Source: Treponema sp. (GTDB lineage: Bacteria; Spirochaetota; Spirochaetia; Treponematales; Breznakiellaceae). From it: 15,324 nt of DNA. The stretch spans positions 1-15,324 of the forward strand of contig JAISRW010000092.1 in the NCBI GenBank assembly GCA_031273405.1. Reading direction: 5' to 3'. Shown in pieces: positions 1 to 6,062 of this stretch (its first letter is position 1; each line of letters begins with the position of its first letter). Made by a program: the position numbers and the translations under genes. Under the pieces are notes generated by a model that was given only the letters and a program-made list of their open reading frames with translations, was not told the DNA's origin and ran no database searches.

Positions 1-237
1 CTGTTCCAGTTCCTGTCCGAGTCGGTGATACTGAGCCTTCTGGGGGGCGTCATCGGCATAGCGGCGGCGGCGGGCGCGTGCCGGCTGCTCGTACTGTTCG
101 CCGTGCCCGCCTCGATAAACCCGCTCGTGGTCGCGGCCTCCGCCGCCTTCGCCGCGCTCATCGGCATATTCTTCGGCTTTTACCCGGCCCGCAAGGCGGC
201 AAGCCTTTATCCCATAGACGCTCTGAGGTACGAATGA
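1..237 (+). CDS. MacB/FtsX-type ABC transporter permease, C-terminal end (5' end outside window)
   Basis: The frame is open from base 1 and ends at the TGA at 235-237, giving about 78 residues of C-terminus. It reads LFQFLSESVILSLLGGVIGI, then a hydrophobic Ala-rich stretch and a second membrane segment with FAALIGIFFGFYPARKAASL, and ends PIDALRYE. An (F)L.E.V.LSLLGG.IGI helix, a G...P...A...PI.AL block and an R-Y/E end are typical of the last two transmembrane helices of MacB/LolC-type permeases (FtsX domain), which drive efflux or lipoprotein export with a separate ATPase. The TolC-like gene starts one base after the stop, so the two are almost certainly co-transcribed, fitting a MacAB-TolC type exporter. 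The ATPase and any MacA adaptor would lie upstream, outside the window. Substrate unknown. Confidence 0.85.
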   Translation: MFQFLSESVILSLLGGVIGIAAAAGACRLLVLFAVPASINPLVVAASAAFAALIGIFFGFYPARKAASLYPIDALRYE

Positions 238-238
238 T

Positions 239-1594
239 GTGTATATGGTGAAGCAATTTTTTATTTTTCTCCTCTGTCTTTGCCTCCCTCTGTGTGCTTT
301 TACCGAAGGGGAGAAACTCACTCTTGAAGAGGTACGGAGTCTTGCCCTTGCCAATTCGCGCAGCCTTGCGAAATACAACATGACCGTGAGGACCAGTACG
401 CTGGACGAGAAGACCCAAACCTACGCCGGCCTGCCGTCACTTTCGGCGGGAGTTTCCGCATCAACCGAACTCTGGAGCGCCGAAGGGGTTCCCCGGACTC
501 CCCTGAAAGACAGCTTCCGCGCCGGGGCGAGTTTCGGGGTTTCCCAAAATTTATGGGACGGTGGGAAAAATTCCCTGCTCCGTCAAATCAACGCCCTCAG
601 CACCGAATCGGCCAGGCAGGACGCGCTGGCGGAATACTATGTTGTACTCAACGCTTCCGACGCCGCCTACTACGGCGTTCTGGAAGGAACCGAGAATCTG
701 ACGGCGGCGGAAAACGCGCTGGAGACCGCGGCGCTGAGCCTTTCCATAGCGGAGGTGCGCTATGAAAGCAGGATGATAAGCGACGCCGAGTATCTCCAGG
801 CGCTGGCGGAGAAGGAGAGCAAGGAGAACGCCCGCAACCAGGCGCGGCAGACCCTCGTTCTCTCTAAGCTCAAGCTGCGAAACCTCACGGGCCTTTCGGG
901 ACTGCCGGAACTTGAAGCCGTGGATTTTGAAAACCACGAGACCCTGATTCAAACTCTCGCGGGCCTTGACGACGGGGGGACGCTCAGGCTGTACGATCTT
1001 TTGTGGAAACAGATAAGCGTTAAAAATCCCGCTCTTGTCAAAGCTATCGTCAATACCGGCAAGGCGGAAAAAAATCTCTCCCTGGCGGCCAGGGATTATT
1101 CTCCCACTCTCAGCGCGTCCCTTTCCACAGGGCTTAACTATACTCTCGAAAACGGGCTTAAGTTTTCCTCAGGGAGTTTTTCCCTGAGCGGCAGAATCCC
1201 CCTGGATTTCTGGGTAACCGCCGCCAATGTGGAGAAGCGGCAAATCGCCAAGGAGCAGGCCGCGCTGGATTATCTTAGCGCGGGAGAATCCCTGGATATG
1301 GAACTGCAAACCGCCCTGCTGGATATTATTTTCAGGGCTGGGCAGGTCCTGTCATCCCGCCGCGCCCTCGACTATGGGCAGAGGCACTTCGAGTATGTGA
1401 TGGAACTTTTCAGGCTTTCACGGAATTCCCTGTCGGACCTTTACGACGCCGGGGCCGTGGTGCTGTCCAGCCAAAATCAGCTTAACCAGGCGCGCTACGG
1501 CTTCCTCCTGGGGATTTCAAAAATCAGGGGCCTGGGGCTTTTCGAGTCGGAGGCAGATATCGCCGCGCTCGTAAGTGAGGCGCTCGATGCGTGA
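239..1594 (+). CDS. TolC-like outer membrane efflux protein
   Basis: The product has 451 residues, the usual TolC size. The N-terminus (KQFFIFLLCLCLPLCAF) is a signal peptide, so the protein is exported; the cysteines leave a lipoprotein processing site possible. The mature part begins LTLEEVRSLALANSRSL, the standard opening of OEP (outer membrane efflux protein) repeats. Two Ala/Leu/Gln-rich helical halves follow, each closing in a TolC-like block (AEYLQALAEKESKENARNQAR and LSSQNQLNQARYGFLLGISK). Such proteins form a trimeric outer-membrane and periplasmic duct for an inner-membrane pump, here presumably the permease just upstream. GTG at 239 lies 10 bases after GAGG (225-228); ATG at 245 is the alternative and would give a cleaner MVKQ start. 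The 3' end overlaps the histidine kinase gene by 8 bases, implying coupled translation. Confidence 0.85.
   Translation: MYMVKQFFIFLLCLCLPLCAFTEGEKLTLEEVRSLALANSRSLAKYNMTVRTSTLDEKTQTYAGLPSLSAGVSASTELWSAEGVPRTPLKDSFRAGASFGVSQNLWDGGKNSLLRQINALSTESARQDALAEYYVVLNASDAAYYGVLEGTENLTAAENALETAALSLSIAEVRYESRMISDAEYLQALAEKESKENARNQARQTLVLSKLKLRNLTGLSGLPELEAVDFENHETLIQTLAGLDDGGTLRLYDLLWKQISVKNPALVKAIVNTGKAEKNLSLAARDYSPTLSASLSTGLNYTLENGLKFSSGSFSLSGRIPLDFWVTAANVEKRQIAKEQAALDYLSAGESLDMELQTALLDIIFRAGQVLSSRRALDYGQRHFEYVMELFRLSRNSLSDLYDAGAVVLSSQNQLNQARYGFLLGISKIRGLGLFESEADIAALVSEALDA
1577..1580 (+). promoter_or_regulatory. Ribosome binding site deciding the histidine kinase start
   Basis: GAGG lies six bases before ATG 1587, inside the end of the TolC-like gene. 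This favours 1587 over the in-frame GTG at 1575 (no matching site) and GTG 1626. Confidence 0.5.
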
Positions 1595-3029
1595 AAAGCG
1601 GCGCGGGCGGCGGGGAACTGACGGTGTGAAAATCAGCGTTCGCACTTCGTCATGGATAGCAGCCGTCCTTGCCCGTGCCGCGCTCATCGGACTCGTTTTA
1701 TTCTCAACCTACAGCATTCGGGACAGGGCGCGGCTCATCCGGGACAACGAAAACGAGCAGATACTCAACCGCCTCTTCACGAGTCTGCGGGACTACGACA
1801 GCTTCGGCGCGGCAATCGAGGCGGACAGCCTCTTGCGGGAGCGGGTGCGCGGCTTCGCGGTCTACGGGGACGACCTTCTGCCGCTCAATATCTGGGGGGA
1901 CGCTCCTCCAGCCTTCGACGAAGGAATACTCCGCGAATTGCGGGAGGAGAACCGCTTCGGGCGCTACTCCATCCCCGACCGAAGCTCCCGCTCCGTCAAG
2001 TTCATCATGCAAACCGGCAAAAGGGGCCAGCCCCAGGGAGGCCAGCCTACGCCCCAGCCGCCGTTGCCGCCCCCGGCGCCGCAACCGCCCGCAACTGACG
2101 GCGGCAGACTCCGCGACGAAGGCCGCTGGGCGCGGCAGGCGTGGTTCTTCAACGCTCTTAGGCAGAGCAAATACTTCTACATCGACATCAGTCACCCCGA
2201 CTACTGGCGCGCCCGCGGCCTGACGGACATCGCGCAGCCCGTCAGCGTGCTGCTGCTGTGGGTGCTGGTCGGCTATATGCGGACGCTCTACATCAGGAAC
2301 GCCGAATACCGCAAGCGCATCGAGGCACAAAAGAACCTAGTGGTCCTGGGAACCGCCGCCGGTACCCTGGCCCACGAGATAAAGAACCCGCTCTTGTCCA
2401 TACGCCTCCAGACCGGCATCCTGGAGAAGCTGTACCGCGGGAAGGGCGCCCCCGAAATCGCCATCATCAACGAAGAGGTGGAGCGGCTGTCGAGCCTCAT
2501 CTACCGCGTCAACGACTACCTGCGGGAGGGGAAGGGAAATCCCTCTATCTTTAATCTCCGGGAACTGTTGGCGGAAATCGGGAACCGGCTCCACGGCGGT
2601 GATACGGGTGATATAGATATAGGCAATATAACGGAAGAAGGGCCGGCTGGAGCGGCGATGGTTTTCGCCGACCCCGAGCGCATCCGTTCGGTGTTTGAAA
2701 ACCTCATCAGAAACGCCCTGGAAAGCGGCAGCCCGCCCGGGGAAACGGCGGTTTCCCTCAGGACAAGCCCGCCGGGAGGCAAGGCAGAAGGCTCCGTGAC
2801 GGTAAGCGTCCGCGACCGGGGAACCGGCGTTGCCGAAGCGGATCTGGGAAGGATCTTCGATCCCTTTTTTACCACGAAAAGCACCGGCACCGGGATTGGC
2901 CTTTCCATAAGCAAGCGCTTTATCGAGGCCGCCGGGGGAACCATCAGCATCGCAAACCGGAAGGGGGGCGGCGTGGAAGTCACCGTTACCCTGCCGGAAG
3001 CCAAGTTTGGCCCCCAGGAAGAATTTTAA
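1587..3029 (+). CDS. Membrane-bound sensor histidine kinase
   Basis: The product has 480 residues. An Arg-rich N-terminus precedes TM1 (about 23-42, WIAAVLARAALIGLVLFSTY). An extracytoplasmic sensor region (about 43-215) carries a Gln/Pro-rich linker (about 148-170, with PPLPPPAPQPP). TM2 is at about 219-237. The HisKA H-box is AHEIKNPL with phospho-acceptor His about 263. The ATPase domain has the N-box FENLIRNALE (about 369-378), DRGTGV, FDPFFTTK and TGTGIGLSIS. All catalytic motifs look intact. It should autophosphorylate and pass phosphate to a response regulator, but none is encoded here. Overlap with the TolC-like gene suggests it senses something linked to the exporter, such as substrate or envelope stress; that is inference. 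The sensor region matches no family I recognise. GTG 1575 or 1626 are alternative starts. Confidence 0.88.
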   Translation: MREKRRGRRGTDGVKISVRTSSWIAAVLARAALIGLVLFSTYSIRDRARLIRDNENEQILNRLFTSLRDYDSFGAAIEADSLLRERVRGFAVYGDDLLPLNIWGDAPPAFDEGILRELREENRFGRYSIPDRSSRSVKFIMQTGKRGQPQGGQPTPQPPLPPPAPQPPATDGGRLRDEGRWARQAWFFNALRQSKYFYIDISHPDYWRARGLTDIAQPVSVLLLWVLVGYMRTLYIRNAEYRKRIEAQKNLVVLGTAAGTLAHEIKNPLLSIRLQTGILEKLYRGKGAPEIAIINEEVERLSSLIYRVNDYLREGKGNPSIFNLRELLAEIGNRLHGGDTGDIDIGNITEEGPAGAAMVFADPERIRSVFENLIRNALESGSPPGETAVSLRTSPPGGKAEGSVTVSVRDRGTGVAEADLGRIFDPFFTTKSTGTGIGLSISKRFIEAAGGTISIANRKGGGVEVTVTLPEAKFGPQEEF

Positions 3030-3056
3030 CCGCCGCGCATCGAACCTTCTCGGCGG
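3030..3056 (+). terminator. GC hairpin directly after the histidine kinase stop, possible weak terminator
   Basis: CCGCCG (3030-3035) and CGGCGG (3051-3056) are inverted repeats starting at the base after the stop codon, in a 92-bp gap between convergent genes. No T-run follows closely, so an intrinsic terminator is doubtful. Confidence 0.25.
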
Positions 3057-3121
3057 CACGGACTTTTGTCAGGAATTGCCGCTTCCCCCGCGGTTATCTT
3101 CCCTTCTTCCCTTTGCGCGGT

Positions 3122-4243
3122 TTACGCGCTGTGTGTTTTACGGATAAAGTTCCGGTATTTCTCAGGATCGCTTTTAAAGGCCACAACGGGCGACAGGGGA
3201 TCGGACAGGGCCTTGAGCAGAGCCTGGGAAGTTTCAAACAGAAGCCGTTCGGCTTCCATGAGCCTTCCGGAGCGGGAACTGAGGCCTATGCAAAGCTCCG
3301 GCCTGGTTTTGGCTGAATCGGGCAGTTTTTTAAGTATCCTTTCCCTGAATTCCTCGGATCTGAGGAGGCCCTGGTCCAAATCGATATTGGGTAAAATCAC
3401 CGCGATCCCCCGTTCTCCCTTTTCAAAAACCAGATCCCGAAGGGTAAAAAAACCGGCGGCCTCTTCCGCGAAGATTTTATAGTGCGGATCGTCCAGTTTT
3501 CCGTCTTTAAATTCCATCAAAATGAAAGTCAGATCCTGCTCAAAAGAGGCGCAGCGGTGGAGTTCCGAAGCAAGCCGGTCTAGGGTATAGGATTCCCAGC
3601 CTATGTTGCTCCGGGGCGAAAAAAGCCCCCTGGGGGCGTCCTCAGGCAGGGGAGCCGCCTCCACCGGAGTTTCCTGCTGGGCCTGCGGCCGGGAGGCGGG
3701 AGAAGGGGTTTTAGCGATGGTTCCCAAAATCAGGGTCAAAACCGAGGCCCCCAGCACTATCACAATAATAACAAGGGTGTTTCGCAGTGTACCGATGAAG
3801 AGATCGTAGGTGATATAACTGTAAGAACCCTGGATGCTTCCGTTCCGCTGGCCTTCTATCCTCAGGGGCCGGTAAAAAGGCTCCCCCGGAAGGCCGATGC
3901 CGGTTTTAAACCGGGGCGAATCCCCCGCCCAGACCACAACGCTTCCCGGATACCGCTCGAAGGCATATTCGCCGTTGGCAACCGAAATGATCACCCCCAG
4001 GAGGGTTCGGGACTCATTCAAGGAATCCCGGATAGATTCCTGATAGGCGTTGCTCATAAATCCCAAAACAGCCGCGGAAGAAGAACGATCCGCCAGATCG
4101 TTGAATTCTTGTTCCGCGACGCTCCGCCTTTCGCCTATGTCCACAATGATCCTGATAGCTCCGAAAGCAATGGCCGCAATATAAAGCACAATAGAAATCG
4201 AAGCGATTACGAAAGAAACTGTCGATGATCTGCCTGAACCCAT
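3122..4243 (-). CDS. Two-TM membrane protein with a degenerate GGDEF-like domain
   Basis: The product has 373 residues from MGSGRSSTVSF. TM1 is at about 9-31 and TM2 at about 156-176, enclosing an extracytoplasmic domain of about 120 residues. A Pro/Ala/Gln linker (about 178-205) leads to a cytoplasmic domain (about 215-350). That domain follows a GGDEF fold: LASELHRCASFEQDLTFILMEF, then VFEKGERGIAVILPN where the signature should be, then ELCIGLSSRSG and AERLLFETSQALLKA in place of the SiGva...AD.ALY.AK end. The signature is replaced by KGERG and the metal-binding acidic residues are not evident, so diguanylate cyclase activity is unlikely; GTP or c-di-GMP sensing, or a scaffold role, is possible. 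I place the start at 4243, preceded by AGGGA. An upstream extension to 4318 is open but runs into repeat sequence (4267-4325). It converges on the histidine kinase gene and is transcribed alone. Confidence 0.7.
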   Translation of the reverse strand: MGSGRSSTVSFVIASISIVLYIAAIAFGAIRIIVDIGERRSVAEQEFNDLADRSSSAAVLGFMSNAYQESIRDSLNESRTLLGVIISVANGEYAFERYPGSVVVWAGDSPRFKTGIGLPGEPFYRPLRIEGQRNGSIQGSYSYITYDLFIGTLRNTLVIIVIVLGASVLTLILGTIAKTPSPASRPQAQQETPVEAAPLPEDAPRGLFSPRSNIGWESYTLDRLASELHRCASFEQDLTFILMEFKDGKLDDPHYKIFAEEAAGFFTLRDLVFEKGERGIAVILPNIDLDQGLLRSEEFRERILKKLPDSAKTRPELCIGLSSRSGRLMEAERLLFETSQALLKALSDPLSPVVAFKSDPEKYRNFIRKTHSA

Positions 4244-4266
4244 GCTTTTCCCTTTTATACTAATGT

Positions 4267-4325
4267 GAGGCAGTTCCGTCGGACCGAAGGTCCGCAATGT
4301 CAGATTCTGGAACCGCAACCTTGAA
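4267..4325 (+). repeat. Dispersed palindromic repeat, copy A
   Basis: The block opens GAGGCAGTTCC and closes GGAACCGCAACCTTGAA. The same opening and closing words bound the palindrome at 5972-6014 (GAGGCAGTTCC ... GGAACTGCAACCTTGAA). Its interior differs: it contains an inner hairpin CGGACC-GAA-GGTCCG (4280-4294). Shared flanks with divergent cores suggest one repeat family. Confidence 0.55.
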
Positions 4326-4375
4326 AACGCAGTTTCGCCGAACCTTTTGTTCGTGCTTTAGCCTGAAAACCGCGG

Positions 4376-4410
4376 GAGCCGGTTTCAAAACAACCGATTG
4401 GAACCGGCTC
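4376..4410. repeat. Inverted repeat GAGCCGGTTTC / GGAACCGGCTC
   Basis: The 11-base arms (4376-4386 and 4400-4410) match at 10 positions around a 13-base loop. No T-run follows on either strand within a few bases, so it does not look like a standard terminator. It may be another member of the local palindrome family. Confidence 0.5.
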
Positions 4411-4476
4411 ATATATATGTTTTCGGCTAATCTTGCCAAGAAAAGTAGTATTAAGTAATATATAGTAGAGTTTTTT

Positions 4477-4497
4477 CCAAAACTCGGTTGGTTTTGG
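4477..4497. repeat. Palindrome CCAAAAC / GTTTTGG, related to the pair at 5927-6005
   Basis: CCAAAAC (4477-4483) and GTTTTGG (4491-4497) form a hairpin. The sequence after it, GGGAGAGCCTCA, resembles GGGAAAAGCTCA after the hairpin at 5927-5950, which points to common origin. Confidence 0.45.
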
Positions 4498-4540
4498 GAG
4501 AGCCTCAGTATAGAATCAAGTGGGATTATTGGGATTATTA

Positions 4541-5374
4541 ATGATGATTTTACGCGAAATGAGCCTTCCGGCCGGATGGTATCCCCGAAACAGCGAGGCG
4601 ATTGACGGTTTCTTAAAGCCCTTTGCCGGAAAAACCGGAGCGGAGGGGGCCGCCGCCGTCATAGCTCCCCATGGGGGCTGGTATTTTTCGGGAAAAACCG
4701 CCGCCCTGGCAATTTCGGCCCTGGACAGGGGCGCGGAAACCGTGGCGGTCATAGGCGGACACCTGCCCAGGGGCGCTCCCTTCCTTTTTGCCGGGGAAGA
4801 AGGGATAAAAACGCCCTTGGGGGTCATGGAAATCGACAGGGAACTGGCGGGGGAACTTGGAAGGGAGCTCTCGGGCCGGCCCGATACCTACCAGGACAAT
4901 ACCGTGGAGGTCCTCCTCCCCATGGTCCGCTGGTTTTTTCCCCGGGCTCGGCTCCTCTGGGCCCGGTTCCCCGCCGAAGCCTCCGCTTTTGACGCGGGGA
5001 GGCTCCTGGCCGAAAAGGCCCGGCTCCTGGGCCGCCGCCTGGTCCTTGCGGGCTCCACGGATCTTACCCATTACGGGCGGAACTACGGCTTCAGCCCCAG
5101 GGGTGGCGGAAAGGAAGCCCTGGAGTGGGTAAAGCAGGAGAACGACGCCGCTTTTATCAGAGCCGTGCTTTCGGGGGACAGGGCCGGGGTTCTCCGCCGG
5201 GCCGGGGAAGATCATTCGGCCTGTTCCGCCGGGGCCGTCCTGGCCGCCATGGGCTTCGCCGGCCGGGCAAAGGCGGAGCTTCTGGCCTACACCACTAGCG
5301 CCGATGTCACCGGGGAGGCCTGCCCCGAATCCTTTGTCGGCTACGCGGCGGTGAGTCTTGCTTCCTCCGGGTAA
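4541..5374 (+). CDS. Memo-family protein (AmmeMemoRadiSam system protein B-like)
   Basis: The product has 277 residues, the usual Memo length. Family landmarks in order: LPAGWYPR near the N-terminus (equivalent to the usual VAGSFYP), APHGGWYFSG (His44), GGHLP (His74), GIKTPLGVMEID, DNTVEVLLPM, GSTDLTHYGR (Asp174, His177), HSACSAGAVLAAM (Cys228) and TTSADVTGEACPESFVGYAA. His44, His74 and Cys228 line up with the metal-site residues of human MEMO1. The fold is related to LigB-type dioxygenases, but the bacterial reaction is not established. The usual partners (AMMECR1-like and radical SAM proteins) are not in the window, so it stands alone between palindrome-rich gaps. ATG 4541 is weakly supported by GGGA at 4531; ATG 4559 (MSLPAGWYP) is equally plausible and closer to the family's usual N-terminus. 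Confidence 0.88.
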   Translation: MMILREMSLPAGWYPRNSEAIDGFLKPFAGKTGAEGAAAVIAPHGGWYFSGKTAALAISALDRGAETVAVIGGHLPRGAPFLFAGEEGIKTPLGVMEIDRELAGELGRELSGRPDTYQDNTVEVLLPMVRWFFPRARLLWARFPAEASAFDAGRLLAEKARLLGRRLVLAGSTDLTHYGRNYGFSPRGGGKEALEWVKQENDAAFIRAVLSGDRAGVLRRAGEDHSACSAGAVLAAMGFAGRAKAELLAYTTSADVTGEACPESFVGYAAVSLASSG

Positions 5375-5463
5375 ATACCCCGCCGGAAGGGCTAAACTTG
5401 ACCCATAACTCTATGATTGATTACATGTTTCAGGAATTTCTAACCGCCCAGTCGAATCGAACC

Positions 5464-5495
5464 GCGAACCGCGAACCTTCGGTTCGATGGTTCGC
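5464..5495. repeat. Two-tier palindrome with GCGAACC / GGTTCGC arms
   Basis: Two GCGAACC units in tandem (5464-5477) face GGTTCG (5481-5486) and GGTTCGC (5489-5495). The result is an almost continuous stem with a three-base loop (TTC) and a small internal bulge. It resembles the CGGACC-GAA-GGTCCG hairpin at 4280-4294 in design. No T-run follows. Confidence 0.55.
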
Positions 5496-5674
5496 AGTCG
5501 AAGAAGTTTTTGCTGGAAGCTCAGGCTTTACCTTGTTATATCCTGGTAATTCACAGAATTTGAGATAAAAACAAGGAATATCATAGTTTTTGTAATACTC
5601 AGGTATATACGATATTTTATATATTTTTCTTGTTCTCAAGTGCATTTAACAAAGGGGCTCCATCCCTTTCGCTC

Positions 5675-5721
5675 CAATCGGTTCCATTTCGGGGCTAAAA
5701 GCCCCTCCACTCCGCCGATTG
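5675..5721. repeat. Nested hairpin with GGGGCT-AAA-AGCCCC core
   Basis: Outer arms CAATCGG (5675-5681) and CCGATTG (5715-5721) enclose a perfect six-pair hairpin GGGGCT-AAA-AGCCCC (5691-5705). It sits in a GC-rich island (about 5652-5755) between AT-rich tracts. It is probably a mobile palindromic repeat or the tail of a lost gene; function unknown. Confidence 0.5.
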
Positions 5722-5769
5722 CACCGCGGTAGTGGTGACGCTATCCCTCGCAGACGGCTGAATTGTTAC

Positions 5770-5877
5770 GATTTTTCAAGGTCTTCCGGAAGGTTAAAAG
5801 AGTAAACGCCGATGCCCCCGAAAAGGGGACATTTCTATTGAACGGCGACACGGCTCTGCAAGGGGGCTTGAAAAATC
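5770..5877. other. 108-bp element bounded by perfect 11-bp inverted repeats, nested hairpins inside
   Basis: GATTTTTCAAG (5770-5780) is exactly matched by its complement CTTGAAAAATC (5867-5877). Inside are the palindrome CTTCCGGAAG (5783-5792) and a pair of arms CGCCG (5807-5811) / CGGCG (5843-5847) enclosing CCCC (5816-5819) / GGGG (5825-5828). The fold is a closed multi-branched structure. It could be a small structured RNA or a tiny non-autonomous mobile element. It matches no riboswitch, SRP RNA or 6S RNA consensus that I recognise. Strand cannot be decided by eye. Confidence 0.45.
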
Positions 5878-5920
5878 TTGTTTTTCATGCGAATTTTTCG
5901 ATATATTCTATATTTGTATA

Positions 5921-6014
5921 GAGGCATTCCCAAAACTTCAGTTTTGGGAAAAGCTCATAATTGATATAATTGAGGCAGTTCCAAAATATCGGATTTTGGA
6001 ACTGCAACCTTGAA
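5921..6014 (+). repeat. Dispersed palindromic repeat, two adjacent units
   Basis: Unit 1 starts GAGGCATTCC at 5921 and holds a perfect 10-bp stem (5927-5936 / 5941-5950, loop TTCA). Unit 2 starts GAGGCAGTTCC at 5972 and holds a perfect 13-bp stem (5975-5987 / 5993-6005, loop ATCGG), followed by AACCTTGAA. Each unit is followed by a GATATAAT word (5963-5970 and 6024-6031). Unit 2 shares both flanks with the block at 4267-4325. Neither stem is followed by a T-run. Confidence 0.65.
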
Positions 6015-6025
6015 TTAATAATCGA

Positions 6026-6031
6026 TATAAT
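6026..6031 (+). promoter_or_regulatory. Candidate -10 box for the ykgJ-to-rnpB cluster
   Basis: A perfect TATAAT lies 31 bases before ATG 6063, right after the palindromic repeat. No good -35 is seen at the expected distance (TGCAAC at about 6003-6008 is poor). A second TATAAT occurs at 5965-5970. Promoter use is inference. Confidence 0.35.
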
Positions 6032-6053
6032 AAGGGAGAACCACAGGAGAATC

Positions 6054-6057
6054 GGAG
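6054..6057 (+). promoter_or_regulatory. Ribosome binding site deciding the YkgJ-family start
   Basis: GGAG lies five bases before ATG 6063. The frame is open back to 5970, but that extension is translated repeat sequence and lacks a comparable site, so 6063 is preferred. Confidence 0.6.
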
Positions 6058-6062
6058 TAACA

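Larger units (their letters stand above)
4244..4540. other. Non-coding gap between divergent genes, rich in palindromes
   Basis: About 300 bases between the GGDEF-like gene (- strand) and the Memo gene (+ strand). It holds three hairpin-forming palindromes (listed separately) and an AT-rich stretch at about 4411-4475 (ATATATATG, TAATATATAG) that is the likeliest place for promoters. I could not place a convincing -35/-10 pair. A short tandem repeat, GGGATTATT twice (4522-4539), directly precedes the Memo start. Confidence 0.6.
5375..6062. other. Long non-coding region with several structured elements
   Basis: Nearly 690 bases without a credible gene on either strand. The longest frame (5430-5645, - strand, 71 codons) matches no family I know and has no good ribosome site. 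The region mixes AT-rich tracts (5570-5640, 5880-5920) with GC-rich palindromes, as if built of small repeat units. Separate entries cover the hairpins at 5464-5495, 5675-5721, 5770-5877 and 5921-6014. The 3' end should carry the promoter of the ykgJ-to-rnpB cluster. Confidence 0.6.

Noticed and set aside
4244..4318. 25-codon upstream extension of the GGDEF-like protein
   Set aside because: It runs into repeat copy A. The start at 4243 has AGGGA upstream and puts a normal short cytoplasmic leader before TM1.
5481..5490. GGTTCGATGG, resembling a tRNA T-loop
   Set aside because: It is part of a palindrome. No acceptor stem, anticodon arm or CCA can be built around it.
5430..5645. 71-codon - strand frame in the gap after the Memo gene
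   Set aside because: No ribosome site and no recognisable family; it also overlaps the 5464-5495 palindrome. Kept as non-coding.
5643..5649. ATTTAAC, a match to the RYYYAAC core of integron attC sites, next to a GC-rich hairpin
   Set aside because: No GTTRRRY partner at a suitable distance (the nearest, GTTAAAA at about 5793, fails the last base), and no integrase or cassette array is present.
5778..5800. GGTCTTCCGGAAGG, reminiscent of the conserved GGUC..GGAAGG part of SRP RNA
   Set aside because: The essential asymmetric loop sequence (GGAAGCAGC-like) and the long flanking stem are absent.
4267..6014. CRISPR array
   Set aside because: The palindromic units are irregularly spaced, vary in core sequence and lack equal-length spacers, and no cas gene is nearby.
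5970..6062. N-terminal extension of the YkgJ-family frame
   Set aside because: It translates the palindromic repeat. ATG 6063 has a well-placed GGAG and gives a normal family N-terminus.
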